DNA of 23,536 nt from Scatomorpha merdigallinarum. Its GTDB lineage: Bacteria; Bacillota; Clostridia; Oscillospirales; Oscillospiraceae. The stretch covers positions 1 to 23,536 of the forward strand of contig DVJA01000031.1 in assembly GCA_018710885.1 (NCBI GenBank). Direction: 5' to 3'. Of this stretch, positions 8,768 to 16,220 are shown one piece after another (position 1 is the first letter of the stretch; each line of letters opens with the position of its first letter). A model generated the notes under the pieces. That model ran no database searches. It was not told the DNA's origin and saw nothing but the letters and a program-made list of their open reading frames with translations. The position numbers and the translations under genes are program-made.

Positions 8768-10023
8768 ACTGTCCTCCCTGCACAAACTGTCATTAAGCAT
8801 TTTCCCTCAACCTGCCAGCCCTCGAAGGGCGTGGCCCGGCCCATGGACGCGAACTGCTGCGGGTCTATCGTATACTGCGCGTCTGTATCGAAAACGGCCA
8901 GATCGGCCGGTTTGCCCACTTCTATGCTCCCGCCCGGGATGCCGAAACGCCGCGCCGGAGCCGTGCTCATCAGTTCTATGAGTTTTTCGAGCGTGATAAC
9001 GCCCTTCTTCACCAAGCCCGTATACAGCACCGGGAAGGCGCACTCAAGCCCCACGACGCCCATCGGGCTCTTCTCCAGCCCGCGCGATTTCTCCTCGGGA
9101 GTGTGCGGCGCGTGGTCGGTGGCTATCATGTCTATTGTCCCGTCGAGCAAACCCTCTATGAGCGCGGCACGGTCAGCCTCACCGCGCAGCGGCGGGTTCA
9201 TCTTGAAGCGCCCGTCCTCCTTCAAGTCCGCATCCGTCAACAGCAGATAGTGCGGAGCCGTCTCTGCCGTCACATCCACGCCGAGGCGCTTTGCCTCGCG
9301 TATGAGCTCCACCGACTCCTTAGTCGAGACGTGGCAGACGTGGAACTTGCAGCCGGTCTCGCGGGCCAGGCGCAAATCCCGCTCTACCTCACGCCATTCG
9401 CTCTCCGAGCAGATGCCGCGGTGGCCGTGCGCCCTCGCGTACTCGCCGTCGTGGATGTAGCCACCATGCAGCAGCTCATCCACCTCGCAGTGGGCCGCCA
9501 GGATCTTGCCCATCCCGGCCACTGCCGACATGCACTTGAGCATGAGCGCTTCGCTCTGCACTCCGCGTCCGTCGTCGGAGTAGGCTATCGCATCAGCGGC
9601 CGTACCGAATATGTCGGCCATCTTCTCGCCTTTCTCCCCCACAGTCAGCGCGGCGTAGGGGTACACTCTCACGCGGGCGTCCCGGCGTATTGCTTCGAGC
9701 TCTACATTGAGGTGTGCCGGACTGTCCGGCACCGGGTTGAGATTTGGCATGGCGCACACCGCCGTGTAACCGCCGCGGGCCGCCGCAGCGGTGCCGGTCG
9801 CAATGGTCTCCTTAAAAGAAAAACCCGGCTCTCGAAGATGTACATGAACATCAACCAGACCGGGAACAACAAAACAATTATTGAAATTAAAAACAGGAAC
9901 CCCTTCGGCAGGAGAAATATCGCTTCCCAATTTGGAAACAATACCGCCCGAAACTTCCACGTCAGAGGGAACAAAACGACCATCGACGAACACATTGCAG
10001 CCCTTTATGACAAAGCCGTCCAT
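8755..10023 (-). CDS. pyrC: Dihydroorotase
   Basis: This zinc amidohydrolase closes carbamoyl-aspartate to dihydroorotate. The 422-residue product has the metal-binding H60-x-H62 in VDVHVHLREPG and the C-terminal ATDHAPHTPEEK segment that carries the catalytic aspartate. Both are typical of the long (class I, Bacillus-type) bacterial enzyme. The reading frame stays open upstream to 10290. The start is nevertheless placed at 10023, because AAGGAGG lies six bases before that ATG, the conserved protein begins there, and the promoter is downstream of the longer start. It is the first gene of the operon. Confidence 0.96.
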   Translation of the reverse strand: MDGFVIKGCNVFVDGRFVPSDVEVSGGIVSKLGSDISPAEGVPVFNFNNCFVVPGLVDVHVHLREPGFSFKETIATGTAAAARGGYTAVCAMPNLNPVPDSPAHLNVELEAIRRDARVRVYPYAALTVGEKGEKMADIFGTAADAIAYSDDGRGVQSEALMLKCMSAVAGMGKILAAHCEVDELLHGGYIHDGEYARAHGHRGICSESEWREVERDLRLARETGCKFHVCHVSTKESVELIREAKRLGVDVTAETAPHYLLLTDADLKEDGRFKMNPPLRGEADRAALIEGLLDGTIDMIATDHAPHTPEEKSRGLEKSPMGVVGLECAFPVLYTGLVKKGVITLEKLIELMSTAPARRFGIPGGSIEVGKPADLAVFDTDAQYTIDPQQFASMGRATPFEGWQVEGKCLMTVCAGRTVWKA

Positions 10024-10029
10024 TCCGAA

Positions 10030-10104
10030 CCTCCTTCTCAGTCTCCGGCGCCGAAGCGCCCGGGTAAAGCCATTCGTCCGGCGGCATATCTGCAAGCCGC
10101 ACTT
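10030..10104 (-). promoter_or_regulatory. Leader of the pyr operon with two small hairpins
   Basis: The predicted mRNA leader is about 80 bases long. One possible stem is GCGGC/GCCGC (10081-10100) with a ten-base loop. The other is GGCGC/GCGCC (10047-10060) around a TTCG tetraloop, just before the AAGGAGG ribosome site (10030-10036). No T-run follows either stem, so there is no visible attenuator. I do not recognise a PyrR binding loop. The stems could modulate ribosome access, but no mechanism is shown by the sequence. Confidence 0.4.
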
Positions 10105-10110
10105 CAAATT

Positions 10111-10139
10111 ATTGTACCAGTGCAGCATTGCGTTGTCAA
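10111..10139 (-). promoter_or_regulatory. Sigma70-type promoter of the pyr operon
   Basis: On the minus strand TTGACA (10139-10134) and TACAAT (10116-10111) are separated by 17 bases. That is a perfect -35 box and a -10 box with one mismatch at ideal spacing. Transcription would begin near 10104, about 80 bases before pyrC. It is the only strong promoter seen ahead of the nine pyr genes. Confidence 0.85.
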
Positions 10140-10281
10140 GAGAATATTTGCCTGGTCCCTTTTTTAGATTAAGTAGTGACAACCTGAAATCCGTCGGACT
10201 CATCAATGAACCTTGTGAAAAACTACCCTGTATGATAGAGTAGAGGTGTCTCCGGCGAATCCGCGTATAAGGAGGGTCAGT

Positions 10282-10773
10282 ATGCGTCAACCCCGAACGA
10301 TTTGGGCCTTATGCGCCTATATATTTGGATTGATGGGAATACTTTTTGCCCTTCTCGGGACAATCTTTTATATCGCAGGCATCCCCTTTAATGGAGGCCC
10401 TAATTGGTGTTTTATTCCGGTTGGCGCGGCCTTTTTATTGGGCGGCGCTGTCTGTTGGGCGAAGCGCCGTCTGAAAGAACAGCGCATAGAGAATCTAAAA
10501 GCGACCGGCATTCCAGTGGTAGGGAGTATTCAGCCCGTTCGGCATTTAGTTTGGATCAACTGGAATAAAAACACATTTGTAAACAGGCCCGGACAAGCCT
10601 CCCCGTGGGCCGTCCAATGCTCCTACTTTTATGGTGGCCGGACTTATACAGTTAAAAGCCTCTTGTCATGGACAAAGCCGGCTGCTGGTTTTCAGCAACC
10701 AGTTATTTACCTTGATCCGTGCAATCCTGCTCACGCCTGTGTGGACATGGATACAATCAAGTGGAAGCTTTAA
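10282..10773 (+). CDS. Membrane protein of unknown function, DUF3592-like
   Basis: The 163-residue product begins at an ATG with AAGGAGG about six bases upstream; a longer frame from 10246 has no such site. Two hydrophobic segments (about 7-33 and 43-58) are followed by a basic stretch and a soluble domain. The domain ends in IYLDPCNPAHACVDMDTI. That layout, a double membrane segment, a beta-rich domain and a V-x-DP-x-NP-x-x-x-x-VD ending, resembles DUF3592-like proteins common in gut Clostridia. The resemblance is from memory of the family, not a search. Function is unknown. The gene and its flanks are clearly more AT-rich than the surrounding genes, and it has its own terminator, so it may be a later acquisition. 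Confidence 0.75.
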   Translation: MRQPRTIWALCAYIFGLMGILFALLGTIFYIAGIPFNGGPNWCFIPVGAAFLLGGAVCWAKRRLKEQRIENLKATGIPVVGSIQPVRHLVWINWNKNTFVNRPGQASPWAVQCSYFYGGRTYTVKSLLSWTKPAAGFQQPVIYLDPCNPAHACVDMDTIKWKL

Positions 10774-10860
10774 TCTTTTGGGCAAGGCAAAAAGCCGCTT
10801 ATATCTAAAGGGCTCTCTTTATTGATTCCACCAAATGAAACGATTGCGTGCAGTCAACCA

Positions 10861-10900
10861 ATGGCACCCGTTTTCAAGCAAGGAAACAGGTGCCATTTTA
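10861..10900 (+). terminator. Intrinsic terminator after the DUF3592-like gene
   Basis: ATGGCACC (10861-10868) pairs perfectly with GGTGCCAT (10889-10896). A GTTTTC/GAAAC extension lies inside the stem, and TTTTA completes the tail, with the first T belonging to the stem. It lies 88 bases after the stop at 10773. Nothing else is recognised between 10774 and 11014. Confidence 0.7.
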
Positions 10901-11014
10901 TTGCGCCTGCCGTCAGACATTTCGCCAAAATGATGAACATTTCAATTTTTGAGTCACGCGGCCTTGCGGTTTTGTTCACCTGTGTTCAAATTGCTCTGCC
11001 GCCGCGCTGCGGGC

Positions 11015-11986
11015 CTACACGTGTACCAGCTCTGCGCCCGGGTAATAGTGGGTGAGTATTTCGGAGTATGCGGCGCCGTCCTGGGCCATGACGTTGGCGC
11101 CGTACTGGCTCATGCCCACGCCGTGGCCGTAACCAGTCACGGTGAATAGAAATCCCTCGTCGGTACAGTCGAGCGTAAAAGCTGTACTGCGCAGCTCAAA
11201 GAGCTCCCGCAGTTGCATGCCCGATACCAGCACGCCGCCTATCTCGACGCTTTCAACCCGGCCGCTCGCATCGCGCGCCGTCGTACCCAGCCAGAAGGCC
11301 GGCTCGCCCGAGAGCTGCGCCTCGGGATATGCGGCAGCTATGGCGGCTGCGAAGTCGGCCGGACTGACCGTGACGCTCGTGACATAGTTCGGCACGTCGT
11401 CAGCCGTCTCGGGTGACTCCACGCTCACAAGATACGGCCTCGCGCTCCAGACCTCGGCGGCATCCTCAGTCATACCGGCCGAGGACGAGTGGAACACCGC
11501 CTCTATTGCCTCGCCCTCGTAGCTCATGTACTGCCCGTCTGTCGAGCGGACGGCGTCGAGGATTTTCGCGTAGTTTGCCTCGAAGTTCTCGCCCCAGTTC
11601 TCGCGCATGGTCTCCTCGTCTATGTGCCCCTTGCAGCAGCCCGGGTCGTCACAGACGTCGGCCTCGGGGTGGGCGGCCTTGGAGCCGCCCATGAGGCTCA
11701 TTATATATGTGCGTGCAGCCACAGCCTGGGCCTTGAGCGCCTCAGACTCAAACGACGCCGGCATCTCGGCGGCCACCACGCCCGGCAGCCACTCCTCCAT
11801 TGTGGTTTCAACCACCTCTCCTGAGTCGAGCGCGGTGAAGCTTATGTCCGCGTCGTCTCCGGCGTATGACTCGCCTCCAGGTACGGACGGCTCCGCGCTC
11901 CCGGCCTCCGGCGGGGAAACGAGCAGCAAAGTCACCGACAGCGCCAGAGCCAGGCATGCCAGCCCGGCGGCGAACACAGCTCTCAT
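11015..11986 (-). CDS. spoIID: SpoIID/LytB-type peptidoglycan lytic transglycosylase
   Basis: In spore formers SpoIID cleaves denuded glycan strands during engulfment, acting with SpoIIP and SpoIIM outside the mother-cell membrane. The 323-residue product has an N-terminal membrane anchor or signal segment at about 3-23. The SpoIID domain follows, with VVAAEMPASFE and ALKAQAVAARTY; E74 is the likely catalytic acid. A cysteine/histidine cluster C112, C117, C118 and H121 resembles the zinc site known in clostridial SpoIID, and GHGVGMSQYG lies near the C-terminus. Start ATG has GAGGG upstream. No vegetative promoter is obvious, as expected for a sporulation-sigma gene, but no sigma-E box could be assigned with confidence. 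The gene stands alone here. Confidence 0.9.
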   Translation of the reverse strand: MRAVFAAGLACLALALSVTLLLVSPPEAGSAEPSVPGGESYAGDDADISFTALDSGEVVETTMEEWLPGVVAAEMPASFESEALKAQAVAARTYIMSLMGGSKAAHPEADVCDDPGCCKGHIDEETMRENWGENFEANYAKILDAVRSTDGQYMSYEGEAIEAVFHSSSAGMTEDAAEVWSARPYLVSVESPETADDVPNYVTSVTVSPADFAAAIAAAYPEAQLSGEPAFWLGTTARDASGRVESVEIGGVLVSGMQLRELFELRSTAFTLDCTDEGFLFTVTGYGHGVGMSQYGANVMAQDGAAYSEILTHYYPGAELVHV

Positions 11987-12005
11987 GACGCACCCTCTTT
12001 TCCTG

Positions 12006-12034
12006 TTGACTTGAGCACGCCCGAGGTATAAAAT
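12006..12034 (+). promoter_or_regulatory. Putative promoter of the polytopic membrane protein gene
   Basis: TTGACT (12006-12011) and TAAAAT (12029-12034) are separated by 17 bases. They lie in the gap between the divergent spoIID and the membrane protein gene. Transcription would start near 12041. Confidence 0.5.
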
Positions 12035-12090
12035 GACATGAAGGACGCCTCGTGCGGCCTTATAAATTCTATTTGGACGGGTCTGACCAT

Positions 12091-13077
12091 ATGCGTAAAC
12101 ACGCCTTGACCCTCACATGTACCGCCTGCGTTTTCGGGGCCTTCGGAATATTCTGCCGCTGGATACAGGGCATGAGTGCCTTTGAAGAAAACGGTCTGTA
12201 CATCACGGGCAACCTGTGGGGCATCATACTGATAATAATGTACATCGCGGCTTTCGGCTCGCTGCTTGGCTTCTGCATCTTTTTCAAGAAGCGCGAAACC
12301 CTGGCCTCGCCGCCCGAGTTTGGGCTTGCCACGGCCGGCAACACGCGCATAGCCCTGCCTATCGCTGCGCTCTTCGCGCTCATAATGGCGGGCGGCAGCG
12401 CTGCGCTGCTGATTACGGCAGGGCAGGAACAGTTGGCCAAGCTGCTGCGCGTGCTTGCGCTTCTTGGTATATTCCTCGCCTGTGGCTTTATGGGCATGGC
12501 CGGCTCCAACGGCAAGAGCTCCCCTCGCGGCAGCGCCCTCGAGGCCGGGCTGTGCCTTGCAAGCGCCCTGCCCGTGGCCTGTTGCTGCTTCTGGCTGGTG
12601 GTCAGCTACCGCCAGGACGCGGCCACGAGCGTCGTGTGGAGCTATGCGCCGGAGATAATAGCACTGGCTTCGTCGCTGCTCGCATTCTACTATCTGGCCG
12701 GGCACGCCTATGGCCGCCCCAGGCCCTTCGCGGCCATCTTCTTCTGCGAGTTCGGCGCCTTCTCCTGCTTCGTCACGTTGCCTGACTCCCGGCTGATGGC
12801 TTTGCAGGTCATGTTCTTCGCCCTGGCCGTCATGCAGCTCTACTTCGGCCTGCTGCTCACCGCCAACCTGCGCCCGGCCGCCGAGATTGACAAGCGTTTT
12901 CCCGGCGCGCTCGAAGCTGAGGGTCTGGCCCCCGAAAGCGTCCCCGAGGAGCCCGAGCAGCCTGAAGAGGACCTCGAAGACATGGGCGGCGACAATACCG
13001 GCGAGGAGAATTTCGTCGAAGTCACGGATAAATTCCTCGACCATGAGGAAGATAAAGGCTCAGGGCACGACGCCTGA
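12091..13077 (+). CDS. Polytopic membrane protein of unknown function
   Basis: From the ATG at 12091 the product has 328 residues. About seven to eight hydrophobic segments can be drawn, at roughly 5-24, 41-66, 87-108, 114-135, 150-168, 182-202 and 209-253. A hydrophilic, very acidic C-terminal tail of about 75 residues, rich in E, D and P, follows. I do not recognise a family. A GTG at 12052 in the same frame has AAGGA six bases upstream and would add 13 residues, but it would leave almost no leader if the promoter at 12006 is right. The 12091 ATG has only a weak GGACGGG site, so the start is uncertain. The gene is divergent from spoIID and lies just upstream of the rpmH promoter. Confidence 0.75.
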   Translation: MRKHALTLTCTACVFGAFGIFCRWIQGMSAFEENGLYITGNLWGIILIIMYIAAFGSLLGFCIFFKKRETLASPPEFGLATAGNTRIALPIAALFALIMAGGSAALLITAGQEQLAKLLRVLALLGIFLACGFMGMAGSNGKSSPRGSALEAGLCLASALPVACCCFWLVVSYRQDAATSVVWSYAPEIIALASSLLAFYYLAGHAYGRPRPFAAIFFCEFGAFSCFVTLPDSRLMALQVMFFALAVMQLYFGLLLTANLRPAAEIDKRFPGALEAEGLAPESVPEEPEQPEEDLEDMGGDNTGEENFVEVTDKFLDHEEDKGSGHDA

Positions 13078-13102
13078 GAATGTGGCTGGCAAAAGAAATA
13101 GG

Positions 13103-13132
13103 TTGACAGCCGCCGCCTACATATTATATAAT
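13103..13132 (+). promoter_or_regulatory. Promoter of the rpmH block
   Basis: TTGACA (13103-13108) and TATAAT (13127-13132) are both perfect consensus boxes, 18 bases apart. Initiation would fall near 13139, inside the 5' arm of the hairpin at 13135-13160. Confidence 0.8.
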
Positions 13133-13134
13133 TA

Positions 13135-13160
13135 CCCTCTGCCGGACCTCCGGCAGAGGG
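13135..13160 (+). repeat. Perfect 11-bp hairpin over the rpmH transcription start
   Basis: CCCTCTGCCGG (13135-13145) and CCGGCAGAGGG (13150-13160) form a perfect stem with an ACCT loop. Only TTT follows, so it would be a poor terminator for the upstream gene. Its position over the predicted start site means the rpmH transcript would begin with a stable stem. Confidence 0.65.
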
Positions 13161-13244
13161 TTTGCTATGCCCTTAAACAGTCAACTACGGCGGCGCGCGA
13201 AGAGCGCGGCGCTTGTTGAGTAATAAACCGAAAGGATGATTTCA

Positions 13245-13379
13245 ATGGTTCGCACGTATCAGCCCAAGAAGCGTCAGCGCAAGAAGGAGCACGGTTTCCG
13301 TAAACGCATGGCCACCCGCAACGGCCGCAAGGTCCTCGCCCGCCGCAGGGCCAAAGGCAGGGCCAGGCTCTCCTACTGA
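13245..13379 (+). CDS. rpmH: 50S ribosomal protein L34
   Basis: This 44-residue, very basic protein of the large ribosomal subunit is complete. It opens with MVRTYQPKKRQRKK, contains the conserved HGFRKRMATRNGRKVL segment and ends in LSY. The start has AAAGGATGA about eight bases upstream. L34 genes almost always precede rnpA, as here. It is the first gene after the strong promoter at 13103, with a leader of about 105 bases. Confidence 0.97.
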   Translation: MVRTYQPKKRQRKKEHGFRKRMATRNGRKVLARRRAKGRARLSY

Positions 13380-13419
13380 GCCGGGGCGCGGTACGCCGCG
13401 CAAGTAAAGAAGGCAGCGT

Positions 13420-13767
13420 TTGGAGTTTTCTGTACCGTTAAAGCTTAACCGCGATTTCCGTCGCGCCTACCGAAAAGGCAGGAGCGCGGCGGAGCCTTGC
13501 CTTGTAGTCTACGCCAGGCGCAATGGCTCTCAGCAAAACCGCGTCGGCTACACCGTCTCCAACAAGCTCGGCTGCGCCGTGGTGCGCAACCGCGTGAGGC
13601 GGCGCCTGCGCGAGATATACAGGCTGGGCGAAGAACGCTTCCGTCCGGGTTTCGACATAGTGATCGTGGCCAGGGGCAGGAGTGTTTCAGCCGACTACCG
13701 GCGCCTGGAGCGCGAATTTTTCCGCGCCTGCGCCGGTCTCGGTCTATTGAAGGAGGCGAAGAGTTGA
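13420..13767 (+). CDS. rnpA: Ribonuclease P protein component
   Basis: This 115-residue protein binds the RNase P RNA and helps it recognise and cut pre-tRNA leaders. The N-terminal LKLNRDFRRAYRKG and the RNA-binding helix with VVRNRVRRRLREIYR are family signatures, and FDIVIVARG follows in the usual place. The start is a TTG at 13420 with AAGAAGG six bases upstream; conserved sequence begins right there and no ATG fits. The 3' end overlaps yidD by four bases (TTGA). Confidence 0.95.
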   Translation: MEFSVPLKLNRDFRRAYRKGRSAAEPCLVVYARRNGSQQNRVGYTVSNKLGCAVVRNRVRRRLREIYRLGEERFRPGFDIVIVARGRSVSADYRRLEREFFRACAGLGLLKEAKS

Positions 13768-13982
13768 AGAAACTCATGCTCGCGCTCATCCGCTTTTACC
13801 GCCGCAATATATCCCCGCTAACTCCCCCCTGCTGCCGCTTTATTCCAACCTGCTCGGAGTACGCGCTCGAGGCCATAGAGAAATACGGAGCCATAAAGGG
13901 AGGCTGGCTGGCGCTAAAACGCATATGCCGCTGCCACCCTCTGCACTTTGGCGAACACGAGTTCTATGACCCCGTGCCTTAA
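13764..13982 (+). CDS. yidD: Membrane protein insertion efficiency factor YidD
   Basis: The 72-residue product belongs to the small YidD family, which assists YidC at the membrane. It has the C-C-R-F-x-P-T-C-S-E-Y core, followed by ALEAIEKYGAIKGGWLALKRICRCHP and a YDPVP ending. All are hallmarks. The TTG at 13764 is preferred because AGGAGG lies seven bases upstream and it overlaps the rnpA stop; the ATG at 13776 would also be possible. The segment between HP and YDPVP is a little unusual (LHFGEHEF rather than a glycine-rich run). Confidence 0.93.
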   Translation: MKKLMLALIRFYRRNISPLTPPCCRFIPTCSEYALEAIEKYGAIKGGWLALKRICRCHPLHFGEHEFYDPVP

Positions 13983-13997
13983 AGCCGCGAGCACCAG

Positions 13998-14014
13998 CCC
14001 GGGACAAGCCCGGG
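13998..14014 (+). repeat. Hairpin between yidD and yidC
   Basis: CCCGGG at 13998-14003 and 14009-14014 can pair across a five-base ACAAG loop. The hexamers sit inside a direct repeat of GCCCGGGAC. No T-run follows. It may be an intercistronic processing or stability element; this is speculative. Confidence 0.4.
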
Positions 14015-14039
14015 ACGACTCACCGAGGAGCTAAAGACA

Positions 14040-15404
14040 ATGCTTGATGCAATAGCAACACCGTTTGGCTGGCTGATGATGCGGCTCTATGAGCTGACAA
14101 ACAACTTCGGCTGGGCCATCATTTTGTTCTCACTGGCCGTCGCGCTGGTCATGCTGCCCTTCATGGCCAAGAGCAAGAAGAGCATGATGCGCATGACCAG
14201 GCTCCAGCCCCGCATGATGGAACTGCAGAAGAAGCACGAGGGCAACCCGCAAAAACTCAACGAGGAGATGGCCCGTCTCTACCGAGAGGAAAAGGTCAGC
14301 CCCATGGGCGGCTGCCTCTGGAGCCTGCTCCCCTTCCCCATACTGATAGCCCTCTATCGCGCGGTGGTCAAGCCCATCACCATCATGATGGGTGTCGCCG
14401 ATGAGCTGCTTCAGCCCGGCGGGGCCATTTATGAACAGCTCACTGCGCTCGGCTACAGCATGAGCAACTACACCACAAGCACCAACACCTTCTACGAGCA
14501 GATTTACCAGTCCAAGTTCATCAGCGAGCACTTCGACCAGTTCTCCGGTCTCTCCGACAGGCTCGTCCAGATGGACTACAGCTTCCTTGGACTGGACCTG
14601 TCTCAGACCCCTGACTGGCATTTCTGGAGTTTCGACTTCTCCAACGGCACCTGGGTCGTGCTTGGGCTCTTCATGCTCCCGCTGATATCCACGGCTCTCA
14701 GCTATCTGTCCATGTATATCAGCCGCAAGATAAACCCCCAGGTCGGAACCTCCCAACAGCAGCAGGCCAGCGCCTCCAGCATGAAGACCATGATGATTGT
14801 CATGCCTCTCATGAGCCTCTGGATAGGCTACGTCATGCCCGCCGCACTGTGCGTATACTGGATTATGAACAGCCTGACCGGTATCATCCGCGAAGTTGTG
14901 CTCACCAGAATCTACAGTAAGCAGATGGCCAAGGAGGACGCCGAGCGCCTTGAGCGCGAACGGGCGCGCGAGGAAGAGCTTGAGCGAAAACGCCAGGAGA
15001 CCGAGCGTCTGCGCGCCATGAACGCCACCAAGGTCAACAAAAACACCAGTAAGAAAAAGCAACAGGCCCAGGCCGCCCAGTCGGCCGCCGAGCGCCGTGC
15101 CGCTGCCGAGAGGAGTGAGCGCGCCGCACGCCGCGAACGCCTTGGCATAGTCGAGGAGGAGAAGCCCGCTTCCCAGGTCGGCAACCGCCGCTTCGCGCGC
15201 GGCAGGGCCTATGTCGAGGACCGCTATGAGAACCCCGAGACGGCCGAAGAGGCCACGCTGGCCGCCGCCGAGGCGAGCGAGGGCGTGGACGCTATCGACC
15301 CCGATGTTGAAGACGAAACTGTCATTCTCGGAGTTCCCGACGAGTCCTCTGTTGAAGATGCTCCCGCCGCCGAAGACGGGGAGCAGCAGGAGAATGTGCA
15401 ATGA
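14040..15404 (+). CDS. yidC: YidC/Oxa1-family membrane protein insertase
   Basis: This protein inserts and folds membrane proteins, alone or with SecYEG. The 454-residue product has a first membrane segment at about 25-42, a cytosolic basic hairpin (MAKSKKSMMRM... LQPRMMELQKKHEGN), then SPMGGCLWSLLPFPILIALY and further membrane segments to about 290. From 295 on there is a long charged tail. It starts as a coiled coil rich in R, E and K and ends very acidic. The N-terminus lacks the lipoprotein signal of Bacillus SpoIIIJ. The groove arginine of YidC proteins (V/I-R in TM1) is replaced by A35 in SLAVALVMLPF. GAGGAG lies about ten bases before the ATG. The 3' end overlaps jag by four bases. Confidence 0.93.
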   Translation: MLDAIATPFGWLMMRLYELTNNFGWAIILFSLAVALVMLPFMAKSKKSMMRMTRLQPRMMELQKKHEGNPQKLNEEMARLYREEKVSPMGGCLWSLLPFPILIALYRAVVKPITIMMGVADELLQPGGAIYEQLTALGYSMSNYTTSTNTFYEQIYQSKFISEHFDQFSGLSDRLVQMDYSFLGLDLSQTPDWHFWSFDFSNGTWVVLGLFMLPLISTALSYLSMYISRKINPQVGTSQQQQASASSMKTMMIVMPLMSLWIGYVMPAALCVYWIMNSLTGIIREVVLTRIYSKQMAKEDAERLERERAREEELERKRQETERLRAMNATKVNKNTSKKKQQAQAAQSAAERRAAAERSERAARRERLGIVEEEKPASQVGNRRFARGRAYVEDRYENPETAEEATLAAAEASEGVDAIDPDVEDETVILGVPDESSVEDAPAAEDGEQQENVQ

Positions 15405-16204
15405 AAAAATACCTTGAGAAATCCGGTAAAACCGAGGACGAGGCCCTCGCCGCAGCTCTCGCAGAACTGGGCCTGGAGCGTGACGACGTCTCTGTCGAGA
15501 TAGTAGAACGCGCCAAGAGCGGCTTCCTGGGTATCGGCGCCTCCCCCGCCGTCGTGCGCGTGGAGTATGAAGTCCCCGACGAGCCGGCCTTAAAGGTCGA
15601 GGAGCCGGAGGAGAAGCAGACGGCCGAGACCGCGCCAAAAGCGGCCCCCGCCTCCGCAAAGGCCGAGGCCCCCGCAGTTGTAAGCGCTGAACCCAAGTAC
15701 ACCGATGGCGTCAAAGCTGCCACAGAGAGCTTCCTGCGCGGCCTGCTCGACCGTATGGGCGTGAAGGCCGAAATCACCATCCGCGACCGTGACAACGGTG
15801 GTCTGCTCGTCGAGCTCTCCGGCCCCGGAATGGGCGCCGTAATAGGACGCCGTGGAGAAACCCTGGACGCCATCCAGCACCTCACGAATTACGCCGTGAA
15901 CCGCGGCAGTGAAAAGCGCTGCCACATCAGTGTAGACGCCGAGAGTTACCGCGCCAAGCGCGAAGAAAGCCTTGTCCACCTGGCCGAAAAGATGGCCGCT
16001 AAGGTTGTCAAGTACAAACGTTCCATGGCACTCGAGCCAATGAACTCCTACGAGCGCCATGTAATACACACCGCCCTGCAAAACTATGAGGGTGTGTCCA
16101 CCAGTTCAACGGGCACCGAACCGAACCGGCGTGTCGTCGTCTCTTATGAGCGTCCCGCCAGGCAGCAGCCGGACAACCGCCCGCAGAGCCGTGAGTGGAG
16201 CTGA
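15401..16204 (+). CDS. jag: RNA-binding protein Jag/KhpB
   Basis: The 267-residue product is the Jag (SpoIIIJ-associated, KhpB) protein, a cytosolic RNA binder that affects cell envelope and division in Gram-positives. It has the Jag_N domain at about 1-50 (KSGFLGIG at 39-46), then an alanine/proline/glutamate-rich linker at about 57-95. A KH domain follows with the GxxG loop IGRRG (148-152), then an R3H domain with R219-x3-H223. Domain order and length match the family. The start ATG overlaps the yidC stop, and yidC-jag is a conserved pair. It is followed after 16 bases by acpP. Confidence 0.95.
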   Translation: MKKYLEKSGKTEDEALAAALAELGLERDDVSVEIVERAKSGFLGIGASPAVVRVEYEVPDEPALKVEEPEEKQTAETAPKAAPASAKAEAPAVVSAEPKYTDGVKAATESFLRGLLDRMGVKAEITIRDRDNGGLLVELSGPGMGAVIGRRGETLDAIQHLTNYAVNRGSEKRCHISVDAESYRAKREESLVHLAEKMAAKVVKYKRSMALEPMNSYERHVIHTALQNYEGVSTSSTGTEPNRRVVVSYERPARQQPDNRPQSREWS

Positions 16205-16220
16205 ATTGGAGGTAGTTCAC

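Noticed and set aside
10030..10104. PyrR attenuator in the pyr leader
   Set aside because: No terminator stem with a T-run and no recognisable PyrR binding loop in the short leader.
10101..10116. AATTTG just after the pyr promoter -10, as in the E. coli pyrBI UTP-dependent slippage start
   Set aside because: In the E. coli case the slippage tract begins at the start site about seven bases after the -10. Here it directly abuts the -10 box, so initiation should fall beyond it.
13078..13244. Replication origin next to rpmH
   Set aside because: No cluster of DnaA boxes (TTATCCACA-like), and dnaA is not adjacent.
14130..15659. 509-residue minus-strand open frame opposite yidC and jag
   Set aside because: Antisense to well-conserved genes, with low-complexity composition and no ribosome site. 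Long antisense frames are expected in GC-rich coding sequence. The same applies to 2757-3956, 9103-10167, 11983-13044, 6441-7244 and 22070-22924.
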